Of a stretch of DNA of 64,000 nucleotides, positions 22,425 to 34,130 are shown piece by piece. The notes under the pieces were generated by a model, which made no database searches, had not been told where the DNA came from, and was given only the letters and a program-made list of their open reading frames with translations. The position numbers and the translations under genes are program-made. The first letter of the stretch is position 1. The number at the start of each line of letters is the position of its first letter. This DNA comes from Druceiella hillmani (Eukaryota > Arthropoda > Insecta > Lepidoptera > Hepialidae), in the NCBI GenBank assembly GCA_039881145.1, contig JAYKKI010000088.1, positions 5,684,001 to 5,748,000 of the forward strand. Reading direction: 5' to 3'.

Positions 22425-23560
22425 TAACTCAAGCTTTTGCAGGACATGCCTGTAGCCTCATTGACGACGTCGACAATAATATTGTTGAACGTTTTCAGAG
22501 CGTGGTAGTGAAATTTATTGGAGGGAAAAGAATAAGTTTTTCCTAAAAAAGATCATAAGGTATTAGATGTAAAGCTGCCTCTGTGTTCTTTAAAGTGCAT
22601 ATTGATAATATGATTATATAAAAAAAGTGCATATTGATTATAGAAAAATATGTTAAAGGCAAGCCCACAACCTAAACTTAACATTTTGAAAGAAAGAAGA
22701 CAAAATAAAAAAGGAACTGAACAGCAGATAAAAAAGAATAAAGAAATTTAAGAGACGAATGATATTTTACAAAAAGCCGGATGAAAAATATATTGAACAA
22801 TGCGAAAAACCTGATACACCCATAGAAGTCTTCGATAAAATGAAGGAAGCCTTTCTAGAAAAAGAAATCATGGGTGAGACCTCATAGAGAAAAAGTCGTC
22901 GTTCTTTATTAACAGCTTCAAATGTTAGCCGTTAGCATAAGTGCGCTGATTTAGTAAAAGATATTTTATACAAATCAAACCTCGATCATGTTTTTTCTAT
23001 TAAACATGGTGTACGAAATGAAAAGACTGAAATCATGCAGTTAGCGTCAAAAGAAAATATTGCAATCGAGCCTTGTGGCTTATTTATTGACAAGGGTTTG
23101 CCCTTTCTCGAAGCAACTCCTAATGGCCTCGTTGGTAAATATACCATTGTGTAAAGTAAGTTCCCTATAACAGCATATAAATGAGGTTTAGATAGAGAAA
23201 TAAATACCAAAAAATTAAATGTTTGCAAGAAAAACAAAGAAAGGTGTTTGGAGATAATTACCAATCATAAATGATGTTATAAACGTCAGGGAAACTGATA
23301 TTAATAAACCACAAACAATGCCCTTTTGTACTATGGTCAGCTGAAAAAAAAATATCAAAACTGAAGTAATACAAAGATATGATACATTTTGGGAGAACAA
23401 AATGAAAAAGAATCTTTTTACACAAATTGTTTGTTGCCATAAGTAATCAACCCGAGATTTAAAAATATAAAAAATATCTAAGGAGGACATTGAGAATACG
23501 GTATCAATACAAGACAGTGATCTACCAATCCAAAAATCAGACTTCAAAAAAAATTAAAAC
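22425..23560 (+). pseudogene. YqaJ-type exonuclease/recombinase-domain transposon protein, degenerate
   Basis: In plus-strand reading, with stops and frameshifts, I see IVERFQSVVVKFIGGKRI (22470-22535), KKPDEKYIEQCEKPDTPIEV (from 22770), LTASNVSR, CADLVKDILYKSN, then the YqaJ core IEPCGLFIDKGLPF and ATPNGLVG (about 23065-23135), ITNHKWCYK-like, RYDTFWENKMKKNLF and TNCLLP followed by INPRF. This is the order seen in multicopy insect proteins with a C-terminal YqaJ (lambda-exonuclease-like) domain. The catalytic set is broken: the expected Asp in ATPDG is Asn, and the Glu of the E-x-K motif is a stop codon. A tandem array flanks it on both sides. Confidence 0.75.
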
Positions 23561-24310
23561 GTTTACTAAATAATTGATATTAGTCAACCAGAGCCTCAGG
23601 ACTAACCTATGTGTTCACACATGCTAAGTTTTAATGAGTTCAAATAGATTAATATGTAAACTATACACTAGGGGTAGTACTACCAATGATCACCACATAA
23701 AAAGTCAATACCAAATATCATCGTACATTGCACCCTACACGACCATACACTACAAGATGCTAATATATATCATTCTACATTAAAAGACGTTATCATATAC
23801 CACCAATTGTTATAAATGCTATCATACTTCATTATTCGTAATCTCCGTAAGAAAAAAACTTATTAATTTTTAAATTGTAGAGTCGTGCTGACTAATGTCA
23901 CTTATGTGGTGATTTTATGAATTTGTAAAACTTGTTACTTGAAAAAATACTTAAAAAAACTAGTAAATTACTTATGCGAATATAACAAAAACATATTAAA
24001 CAAGTATATTTTTTAAAATTATTTCGCTTCTATTTTCTTTCTCAGCTCTATTATTAAATAACGAACTAAAATCAAACCAAAAAATCCGCGGTTAATATTA
24101 ATCTTCAAAAGCCATAATAAGACTTTAAAATCATAGATCAAAAATGAACGTCAAGTCTTTGGGTTGAAGATTTTACTACGCGTTTATGCCGGGCATTTAG
24201 TGTGATACTAAGTTACGGGAAAAAGAAACATATCTATGCGTTGTTCCGTTGTAAAGTCAAAGGATAATAAACAGACTTTTAATGATATTGGGATTGTGAT
24301 ATTACTTTTG
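23560..24310. other. No feature recognised
   Basis: Between the YqaJ relic and the right tandem array. An imperfect ATCATA-rich, purine-poor stretch occurs at 23700-23840. No frame or RNA gene seen. Confidence 0.5.
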
Positions 24311-24960
24311 CTTTTTGCCGGATTGACATTTTATCTATGTCATTTTCTGGTCCAACAACCATCTCTGTGCACAAAGTTACAACAATTTGTTGCTCAATTC
24401 TGACGTCAAAAAAGGAGAAACAAACACACTTTCGACTTTTTAATATTAGTTGGATGGCAATGTTAATTAGGAAGAGATTTCTCGTGTTAGTGATCAGTCT
24501 ATATCATTTCCTGTTCCACCAAATATTTGTGTTCAGATCTGTTGCTCCATTGCGACATAAAAGAAGGAGAAACAAACATACTTTCGAATTTTTAATGTTA
24601 CTTGGGATCATCATATTAGGTAGGATGAGATTTCCCGGTTAGGCAATTAGCCTATTTCATTTTCTTATCCGTCATATAACTCTGTGCAAAAAGTCACGTT
24701 GATCTGTTGCTCCAATGCTACGTGAAAGAAGGACAAATAAACACACTTTCGCATTATTAATATTAGACGGGATTATCATATTAGGTATGATGGGATTTCC
24801 CCCGTTTACAAACCGCGATGGCCTGCGTTATTTCCTGTCTCCCCAATTATCTCTGTGCAGAATGTTACATTGATCTAATAGTCCATTATAATTTGAAAGA
24901 AGTATAAATAAACACACTTTTGCATTTACGATATTAGTTAGGATTATAATATTACTTAGA
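24310..24960 (+). repeat. ~150-170 bp tandem repeat, right array (about 4 units)
   Basis: Anchors (R)AACAAAYACACTTTYGMAT lie near 24417, 24569, 24733 and 24905 (spacings 152, 164, 172). Between them every unit has CTCTGTGCA/TTTGTGTTC, GTTGCTCCA and GGGATTATCATATTAGG-like words. It is the same family as 21900-22420. Units are too diverged to be a young satellite. Confidence 0.85.
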
Positions 24961-25019
24961 ATTACATTTCTCGGGACGAAATGTAGCCTAGGCCTTTTGC
25001 TACGCCGTCTACCACTGTG

Positions 25020-25620
25020 TAAACTTTGCAAACACAAACACGAATTGATATAAAAAACAAACCAAATGAAAAAAAATTAATAAACAGAAAAGGTCGTATA
25101 AAAAGTTTTAGATATAAAGGAAAATGGGTTATTAAACAAAAAGACAAACCCAAAACATCCAAAATTTATTAAGCAAAATGGGTTACGTAAAAAATATAAA
25201 AACAAACACAAATTGATATACAAAACAAAACGCACCAAGGTATCTAAAAATTTAATAAGCAAGAAGGGTCGCGTAAAAAAGTTCATAAATAAAAACACAA
25301 ATTGTTAATTAAAAATTTTTTTGGATGTTTTGAGTACATCAAAACATCCAAAAGTGAGAAATTAAAAAAATTAATGAAAAAATTTACAAATACAAACACG
25401 AATTTATGTAAAAAATACTAACTCAAAACGTTCAAAAAGTTTATAAGCAAAAAGTATCACGTTAAAAAAAATTATAAATACAAACACAAATTGATATAAA
25501 AAAGTGAAATCCAAAATATTCAAAAGTGAGCAAACAAAAAGTATTGAAAAAAAAGTGAACTACGTGAAAGAAAAAAGATTAAAATATGTTCCCGCGCAAA
25601 CAAAATATGGAAACTTTCAA
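25020..25620 (+). repeat. A-rich degenerate tandem array, ~85-100 bp unit
   Basis: Phrases like ACAAACACAAATTGATATA recur near 25031, 25200, 25291, 25391 and 25476, interleaved with CCAAAACATCCAAAA and TAAGCAAAAAGGGTCGCGT-like phrases. The plus strand is strongly A-rich throughout, a marked strand asymmetry. It directly follows the right ~165-bp array. Confidence 0.75.
25319..25353. repeat. Perfect hairpin, 15-bp arms
   Basis: TTTTGGATGTTTTGA (25319-25333) and its exact reverse complement (25339-25353) flank GTACA. The right arm is the CATCCAAAA word normal to this A-rich array; the left arm is the only T-rich stretch in it. One arm is therefore an inverted copy. Confidence 0.92.
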
Positions 25621-26390
25621 ATAGATTTTTTTATAATAAATAATCGTGAGCTACAATGTATATTCTGATAAACACGACGATTTCAAAATATATACTGCTC
25701 ACAATATATAATGTACGTTCTTCCATGTCCTATCAAAAAAATGTCAAAATATCTATCGAATATCTAAAATAATATCTAATATCTAAACTTATTCTTACGG
25801 TATTAAAACCCAGATTCAAATCTATGATTAAAATTAATTTAATTATATCGCGTTTTATTTTTATTGGTTTTGAGCGGGTAGGGAAACAAGCGACATAGAC
25901 CCAACTAGCACTGCGTCTCAGCGCACACTGTCGGTTTGCATGCGACTAAAAGAAAATCAATACATATCGCCAAAATACATCTTTGTATTCGTGAGAAATA
26001 ATGTGTTTTATTATTTTATTAGAAGTCTATTTACTTTATTGAAAATACAAATCGACCAAGATTTTAATAAGAAATGAACAGTTAGATTTTTTTATTCTAT
26101 GCATAAAGTGTTATAATAACGGAGTTGACATTTATTTTACCAGATGTTTTTGGATTTTTTTTCAGATATAAAGTATATTTCAGTCACATTTTGGAAACAA
26201 CCAGGATTTTATGAATATTTTTAAGAATAACACATATTTCCTTCACGGCCATGAATTTAGTAGATATTGTTAATTTTTTTTTCAAAAAGTTCAATTTGGT
26301 TTTGTTAGCGCCTTGAATACTGTAGTCTCTTCTGTATACGACAACACGCACCAAAATATTTGAACGTTCTGTATATTTAAAGATTTTTAA
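25620..26390. other. No gene recognised; one GC-richer patch
   Basis: Bases 25870-25960 (GAGCGGGTAGGGAAACAAGC, then GCGTCTCAGCGCACACTGTC) stand out from the AT-rich background, but I see no frame or family. Confidence 0.4.
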
Positions 26391-26394
26391 CTGT

Positions 26395-26800
26395 ACAAGA
26401 AGTTTAATAAAATACTTAACAATAACCGAGCTGCTGCGCTCCGCTCTTAATAAATACTGTTAAAAAAATAAATACACTACATACAAACTTCCATTATTAG
26501 AAATTTTCGAACTCATCAAGAATTCAATCGAAATCTCAATTTCGGCCAAACTTTTCGAGTTTCATAGGTATCTGACCCGATCGAAGGGGGTTCCCCGACT
26601 CGGTGTCGAGTTGTAAAGTTTGACAGTCAATAAATTAGATCCTACACAAAAATTTCTTTGTGAACTGATTAAGGGAAATGTTTTCTCCTTTTTCTCTTAA
26701 GCGAAAAGTTTAAATACCGATATTATTTACTAACAACAACCCTAAATTATTATATTTTATTTGAAATAACCTTAGTCTTTGGAGATATTGGTGCAGATGT
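26395..26800 (-). repeat. Module R, copy 4 (minus orientation)
   Basis: Contains GTCGAGTTGTAAAGTTTGAC (26605), AGTCAATAAATTAGATCC and AACTGATTAAGGGAAATG, then GATATTATTTACTAACAACA. It is the first of seven minus-oriented copies. A run CTGCTGCGCTCCGCTC (26433) lies at its outer edge. Confidence 0.85.
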
Positions 26801-28050
26801 GTACAGGTTATAATTTAATTTTGAAGTGCATAAGACAGTATAATCAATGTACTTTCCGATCAATTATAATGTTTTTTTATTTAAAACTAAAGATATGGCA
26901 AACTAACTTTAGATAAATCAGACTTCATTAAACGTAAAATAAAGGTGTAATGCTTCCTTTACAGGGAAATTTATCACATTGACGTAAGTTTTGTCTCGTA
27001 TTGTAATGTTAACATAAGTATAAGTGAAGTACCATCTTTGAGTCTGTCAGTTGTTTGCTTGTAATAAAGAAATTTGGTAGATGATTGTGTTATAAGTATT
27101 ATAGGAATACAAACCATGGCATAGTCGTGTTATAAAGTTCACATTAAACTTAAAAACTTGACTTAGTTTCTCAAAGTAATCTTATCCCCTGATTTAATCT
27201 TTTTAATTAGAATGTATTTAAGTTGACTTTATTTTTAGATTTTAATAAATTTTATCAAAAAACGAAAATAGAAATATGTGAGTTTTGCATTTGAAATAAA
27301 TGTTCCTTTTTAATTAGATTTATGTTGATGACAACACGTTTGCTTAGGGCGTTCGTTTTGAAGATGCTTACGCGAATATTTTGAATATTTGCGTACGCTT
27401 TCATAATAAAAAATTAATTGCTCTAGCAAACTTGCTTCTGTAACGCATTATTATGACGCTACCAGAGTTAGTTTGCAGCATGTCATGCGACCATAAATTA
27501 TATTTAAAACATATTACGTACAGAGTACGCACACTGAAAATTAAATATCTTAAAGTCACGCTCATTCCATATGGTCAGGAGCGTCGTTTATTTTAAATAA
27601 ATCTGACTTTTGGTATTAAAAGTTACGCGGTATTCATGTTGAATTGATACAATTATATGAATCTTTTATAAAAAACAAATTAAATAAAATAGACGTTCGA
27701 TTTGAATTTGTCACTGAAACAACAAGATTGCTAAAATGTTACAGTATCACAAATACATATTACAAATGTTCTTACCGTGAATTTTTCTTTATTGCAAATT
27801 TATAAAAGACATATATCGGTCGATATATGTCTTCTAACCTTGCATCAGATTTCAGTCATGCTTTGTCGTGATATTTATACATTTTGAATATTACTGTGGA
27901 TTTTTTTAAAGTTCCATAATCAACAGTCCGAACTAAATCCTATTGTTAGTTATACGTTGTCTTGCCGCATTTCCGCCCTTTCGTCTATCGAATCCTTTAG
28001 TTCTTTAACAATGCTGCCTTTTAAATTTTCTTATTAAATTACACATACAA
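26800..28050. other. Diverged repeat body and small hairpin
   Basis: AT-rich sequence that probably continues the minus-oriented repeat: the GAGTCTGTCAGTTGTTTGCT word near 27040 has counterparts near 42395 and 44205. A perfect hairpin AGACATATATCG-GT-CGATATATGTCT lies at 27807-27832. No coding frame. Confidence 0.55.
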
Positions 28051-28350
28051 ATGTACATTCCGTCCTTTATTTTTATGTTGTGATAGATTCAGTATAATTG
28101 CATAAGGTCAGTAAAGCATCGTGACTACTGCGTACACTTCAAAATATTTCATATGTCATTTATTAGGATGAAATACAGCTATTGTGACGAAACAAGCCGA
28201 ATATGAAAATGTTGTTCGCATGATCTCGCTCGGTCTGTTTCGGTGTGTATGTGAATGTGCCACAAAAGGAAAGAAATTTTTAGTGGTATTTTTAAGAGGT
28301 CACTCAGACTCATCCAACTAGTCATGACCAATATTACTGAACCAAGATAT
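28050..28350 (+). repeat. Two-copy dispersed repeat, partner of 7230-7520
   Basis: Keeps the words GATCTCGCTCGG, GTATGTGAATGTGC and TATTTTTAAGAGGTCAC in the same order and strand as at 7230-7520, although most neighbouring modules here are inverted. Confidence 0.8.
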
Positions 28351-28689
28351 TACGCTACTTTCTTTACAATCTCTCTCTTTATTAGGTGCTGTATTTTATG
28401 TTTTAAACTGTTATTTACAAAGTTTTGATTTCCTTTACCGCCGAGTAATTTCCATGTTTCATAGAAAATGTTCTTGGCCATTTCTCATTTGAAAGCTTTA
28501 GGTGTAAGCTTAAATTTGAGAAAGTGGTGTTAATAAGTTGAAAAAATAGTTAATGGCGCTAAATAAATGTTAAAGAAGCAAGTTTATTATGTACATGACT
28601 TTTTGTGCCTTTCTTTTTGAGAGTTTCGTATCTCAAAAATAAACGGCCATCACTATTGCATCATTTGTGTATCAGTCTGTCTATATCTG

Positions 28690-28791
28690 TATAATATCTA
28701 GAATCATTATCATAATTTTACTAAAAGCATTTAGTACAAAAGGGCTATTATATTTTAAGGTACGATTAAAATAATGATTCTAGATACTATA
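28690..28791. repeat. 102-bp MITE-like segment with 20-bp terminal inverted repeats
   Basis: TATAATATCTAGAATCATTA (28690-28709) and the reverse complement of TAATGATTCTAGATACTATA (28772-28791) differ at one position. They flank 62 bp of AT-rich DNA without coding content. The structure fits a small non-autonomous DNA element or a local inverted duplication. I see no clear target duplication. Confidence 0.6.
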
Positions 28792-28829
28792 TTTTTGAAA
28801 GTTTTAATTAGTACTTAAAAAAGTTTCTC

Positions 28830-29070
28830 AAGTAAAACTCTTATCATGCGGTATGGTAGAAGCTTATTCAGATAATATACAGCTTCACAAAATTGTGTGT
28901 TGGAAGTAAAGTGACAGAAGTAGGGATAGAGAATTGGACTAAAATAAAATTCTTTCTTTCATTTTAAACTTTATTCGTGCTGAAATAACATCAGTACATT
29001 TTTGGACGAGAACTTAAAAGAAAACGATACATTACTTATTGATGAGCATACGTTATATTTCTATTCTGTG
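28830..29070 (+). repeat. Module E, copy 1
   Basis: Shares ACAGAAGTAGGGA-AGAG, GGACTA-AAT-AAATTC and ACATCAGTA-ATTTTT with 37380-37560, and the first word more weakly with 45260-45300. It follows module R by about 2 kb here, at 35-37 kb and at 43-45 kb, so it belongs to the same large repeat. Confidence 0.65.
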
Positions 29071-29986
29071 GCTTCGAAAAAATAAGGAAAAACATGTTGA
29101 TGTTTTTACCTCATTTTGCAGATAATATTTACAGTATTTTGAAGATATTGGGATATTTAAAACGGAAAATCTAAGAAAAATTTGAGATTTGCATTTTTAT
29201 TTTTACTTTGTGCGGCTCATTTTCGCAACTTATTGGAATCCATGATATTTTAATGTCGAAAGTTTCCTTTTCGATTTATTTTTCTCGATAAAGTTAATGT
29301 GATTGATATTATTTTAGGTTAATTAGAAATTTTGGACCTATCAACATTTTGTCAATTACAAAAACTTACAAAAGCAGTTATTAAAAATGCGTACTATTCT
29401 CTTAAGAGTATATTTACACAACATAACATAGTCTATTTTTGTACATGTATGTTTATTTACTTACTTCTTCTAAACTACACATTGAACATTGGTGTGGTTT
29501 TCAACCTTATTTATGAATTTATTCCTCAAGATACAAGTGTGTAATACATTCCTATTAAATTTAAAAATAGTAGAGAAATTTCAGTGTTTTAATCAAGTCG
29601 TAGAAGAATGCTTTTAGGGCGCTAATATGACTTCTACTCTCTAAATCATAAGAAATACATCTAATTAATATACCGCAGAATCGTAGTCTCAAAAAGCTTT
29701 ACTGAAAAGACTGCAATAGCATATGTCCTATCTTCTAAGGTTGACTGGCAGTAATCATTTTAATCTTTTAAAATTTGGTAAAAAATAATGAGTTATTTAT
29801 GAAGCTCTTTTGGTCCACCTGGTATTAATCTTTATTAAATAAAATGTGCTGGTAACCTTAGGGCGTTAATTTAAATTAAAATCGTCCCACACACTATATA
29901 ACTAATGTTAATACCTTAGACGATATCACAGGTTAAAAAATAATTGCCGACAAAATAATTACATCACTCACAGCATCGCACGAAAC

Positions 29987-30030
29987 TATAAATAGCGGGT
30001 CGCGTGCCGCGTTTCCTCCCATACAGCATT
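29987..30030 (+). promoter_or_regulatory. Possible TATA promoter ahead of the Helitron
   Basis: TATAAATA (29987-29994) is followed by an abrupt GC-rich stretch, CGGGTCGCGTGCCGCG, and about 30 bp downstream by TCCCATACAG, where initiation would be expected. The first Helitron codon candidate (30350) lies about 330 bp further on. The pattern fits a core promoter, but no conserved initiator or downstream element confirms it. Confidence 0.35.
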
Positions 30031-30349
30031 ACATGTTTCTAGTGAACGCACATATAACAAAGCTTTTTAGATTTAGAAATTTTTTTTATCCATCAAAATG
30101 TACTTTTCAGCGTGGTATTATTTAATAGGTATCCAATTACTTTTACTGATTTAGCTTATGTAAACAATTTTATTTTTTGTGTTATTCAAGTAAGTTAGCG
30201 TTATTTGTTTCTTTTTGAGAATTACACACACGTTATTTTTCCTGATTAGTCATTTGTAAATATAACAAGCGTTTGTATTTTATTACTTGATGTTTATTTT
30301 TTGTATTTTTTTCTTTGGTTATTCACGGAAAGGGTTTTGAGTTTCAAAA

Positions 30350-33200
30350 ATGCCACGAAGAAATTAGAATTTGAACTTAGGCCGTAATATAAGGGACACC
30401 AAAAGAACACGTTTGATACGGAATGATGAAAACGAAGAAGAAAGAGAAATCTGTTTGAAATGTTTGTTGTGAAACGTATTTTGAATGTGAGTTTTGTATT
30501 AGTCTGCACCGTGATGGACATAACCCACAGAGAGCCACAAAATCCTTTATACAAAGAGACAATCGATTACACACTGATCGAAATAGACAAAGTACTCAAA
30601 TATCTACGCGAGCTTCTAATCTGTGATCAGAAAAATAGAATTCTGCCACGAAGTATATACCTACCATTGGATACGAAAAGTATATTGTGGTTTCAATAAG
30701 TACAATGTCTGAAGTTGGTGAACATTGCTTTATCCGTTACGGGATTAAGAAGAAATACATTCATGCGGAGCTATAAATTTTAGTTTTCCGTGTGTGACAG
30801 AGCAGGTGCATTACCAAATATTCCAGACAATTTTCACATACAAATAATGGAAAAAAAGGATATCCTAAATATCGTCGTCGGTCCTCTGAGTAAAGTGGAC
30901 GAAATACCATTACGAAACTGATAGTTCCATAAAACCCACTAGTCCTAAAAAAAATTGACGTTAATACCAACGTTGAGCTGTGCAGTTGGTAAAATCTAAT
31001 ATGTTAATAAACATATTGACCAATGGGACCATGAAACTACATTCAGCATACAGTTAACAAAAAAAGTTGAGAACTATCAATCTGGATGCTAAAGTAGCGG
31101 CTCAGAAGCCATAGGTAAGTTTTTATCATTTAATGTACATGACCGTCTATCATAGTCACCTTGCCATTTATTTGGAAAACGGATAGACGGCTTATTTTGC
31201 TGAACATAAAATTCGTGATGTTGTTACTAACCCGCGGGATACAACACTAATCGATTTTTTTAAGTTTTTTGCTAAAAATGTCATCACAAGACGACAAATA
31301 ATGTAAATTTCCAAGTTATTATCAGACTGCCTAAACCTTTCAATAAATAAAGCTAGTCGCTTCAATTGAAAGTTTCCTCAATGTTAAAAAAAATAATACT
31401 CTTGGGAGGGTCTACGTTGTTCATTCTAAAAACAGCGAATGTTTTTACTTGAAAATGTTACTGCATGTTGTAAAAGACCTGGCATCTTTTGCACAAGTTT
31501 AAACAGTACAAGAAGTAACTTATAATGTATATTAAGCGATGTGCAAGGCATTGAATCTCTTCGAAGAAATTCCCATTGGGACAACATTTTATCAAAAACT
31601 GCTATATTGAAAAACTGCTATATATAAAAAAAATCAGCAATATTGTTTATATATTTCTTTGCCATTATTGTATCGTCTTGATAAATGACGGACTCTGTAA
31701 TTCTATGAACTAAATATCCCAAAACACAACTGAAGATATTTCGGGTCGATAACGGCGTAAGCTAATGTCAGATGACGTCCATTGTGATTAAAATATATTT
31801 GACGAAGTGTTATTTAACACACAACAGAAACTTTTTTGATTGAAAAAGACTTACAATTTCTTATAAAAAATGAAAATCATGAAAAGTATACTATGCGTTA
31901 ATATTATCGATAACTAGTAACCAAATAAAATATTTTTCTTCAATGCCCCACGTAGTACAGGCAAAACTTTTTTAATAAATTTGTCCTTAGCCAATGTAAA
32001 ATCTACTCGAGAAATTCCATTAGCCGTTGCTTTATTCGGTATTACGAATACACTTTTGGAGGGATGCCAAACTGCATACGCGGCATTCAAACTTTTACTA
32101 AGAATTGCTACTGATGACACTTGCAGTATTTATAGCATTTACAAATAAAGTAATATAGGAAAATTGATACGTGACTTACATTAATAGGTTAGGACGAGGC
32201 TACTATGTCAAACAAAACTTCCGTTACAGCATTAGATGGAACAATTCGCGCGATTTGGGTAACTCAAACTTTCCTCATGGTATTTACGTTCTCAGGTGAC
32301 TTACAATAAATACTGCTTGTCGTAACGAGGGCGATACAATGGTTCTTTAAAAAGATTTTACCTTTGACCATATTTGACTAAATTGTAACTTAAAAACAAT
32401 ATGAGATTATAATTGTCCACAAATGAAAATACTTTTTGTAGAATTATTACTTAAGACAATAAACACCTACAACAAGAAAATTGACATATTAATCTGAAAA
32501 ACTAAGACCTTTGCGTTTTGATAAAAATATTTATAAATAGTACGATAATTTTTATCCAGAAATTAATCAAATCAATACCAAGTCTCGCCTTTGGTTAAAG
32601 GAGAGAGCAATTTTATCAACTACTAACGAGCAAGTACGCAAAGGGAAAGACTTAATTCTCTCGAAGGTTGATGCGGTAACTAACTCTGTGAACAATGTGC
32701 TCGATCGCAATGGAGCTGTTCGTTACCCGCCAATTTCTCAATTCTTTACAACTTTCGGACTCAGCCCGTACAAACTGATATTAAGAATGGGACGTTCGAT
32801 TATTTTAATAAGAAATCTTACTCCATCTAATTGTGTAATGGTACTCGCCAGCCAGTAAAATCAATAAGAGTTTCTTAATGATTTTACTTTACTTTTGATG
32901 GAATGCACAATTCCGACCGGATGTGGAGTTGAAGCAGTCGTTTTGATTCTGCGAAATAAATTAATACCAACGGATCTACTTTTTCAATTTAAACGATTTA
33001 TTCCAGTGAATCTCTCTTTTTCAATGACTATAAATAAAGCGCGAGGTCAAACATTCAATGTTGCAAGAACAGATTTCAATGAAAATTGTCTTCACGCGTA
33101 ATTTCTAAACAGAAACTGTTTGTGTTCTCTTATGAAAAAAGGTGTCAACCTTGATCACACAGACATTATTTAGTACGTATTCATCCGTATACCTGTTCGA
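30350..33200 (+). pseudogene. Helitron Rep/helicase protein, degenerate, Rep catalytic domain deleted
   Basis: In order on the plus strand: a basic N-terminal linker (MPRRN from 30350, later RASNL); a scrap of late Rep domain (ALPNIPDNF at about 30805); GYPKYRRRS (30858), IVPxNPLVLKKIDV and NVELCS; ENGxTAYFAEHKIRDVVTNP (about 31175); NTLGRVYVVHSKNSECFYL (31395); helicase Walker A RSTGKTFLINLSLA (about 31951; usual GGTGKT); DEATMSN Walker B (32193); FSGDLQ motif III (32290); WLKERAIL (32598); LIPTDLLFQFKRF (32960) and MTINKARGQTF (33024). The two-His Rep motif and Tyr region are absent: only about 95 bp separate the linker from the late Rep scrap. There are many stops and shifts. Helitron ends were not located. 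Confidence 0.85.
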
Positions 33201-34130
33201 AGTTAAAGTTACTGCTAGTTATTTAATAACAATGTTAACAAAATTAATTCAGTGTTTATTCTGATATTTGTTAATTACTTAGCAATGGCGGGATACTGTC
33301 GGAAATTTGGTAAAATTATTTGCCATCATTTTGTTTATAAAGGTCTGTAATGATTTTTGTTATATTTGGATTTTTTCATTATAGGGGTTGACAAAACATG
33401 TTCTCATAATAGTGCAAATCTCGCTTTAAACACAAAACTTTGAAAATAAAAAAGTCACCGCATTTTCATTGCTCAATAGCATAAATGCCAATCAAGTTTA
33501 GGTGGAGTGAGTGTATTTGTCTTTCTAGCGCCATGTCAGGAGAGTGACGACATTGACAACAGTTCCTCTCACAGTACACGTGAGAAACGCGAAGTGTGAG
33601 AGCTGCGTTCTTTTGTTTGGAACTCACGTTACTTTGTTTATTTAAATTTTATTTATCGTTCGATTCCCTATGATCGCATATTATTATTGGTTTAAGAAAT
33701 ATGGGAGGTAATATTGAACATTTTTGGAACAACAAATGGAAATAATTAGAAAGCGTTTAATTTATTTGTTGTCTTAAAATAGTCTCCGTTACATTTGTTT
33801 GTTTCATTTATATTATTTCATCCCATGAAACTATTGAGAAGAGAAGTTGGTCTTTTTTTGCTGAACTATTCTTTCAATGTTTTTTTTCACAGTCTTTTTT
33901 GAAGCGACGAATTCAAATAATGGGAATCTCGTTAGATATTTTTCTATGGCAGCCTGTGCATACTGTCACCACCGTCCTGTGGTTCGGATCGTTAGTCTGG
34001 CACACAAAATATGTTTTGGCTAATTTTATTGTAAATTACTAAAAGTATAACTTCTTTTTTTAATTGAAACAAAAATAACATTAAGCCATCCTCCTCATTT
34101 TCACTTTACTCTTCACATCTTAAAAGACTA
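33200..34130. other. Module A fragment (33530-33660) and unassigned DNA
   Basis: Bases 33530-33660 hold GTACACGTGAGAAACGCGAA and GGAACTCACGTTACTTTGTT, a minus-oriented module A. Its partner modules R and E lie before the Helitron, so the Helitron separates parts of one repeat copy. The rest shows nothing recognisable. Confidence 0.55.

Noticed and set aside
22986..23547. Overlapping minus-strand frames of 60-110 codons
   Set aside because: They are antisense shadows of the plus-strand YqaJ relic, which gives recognisable motifs.
31914..32120. 68-residue minus-strand protein
   Set aside because: Antisense to the Helitron Walker A region, where the plus strand reads RSTGKTFLINLSLA.
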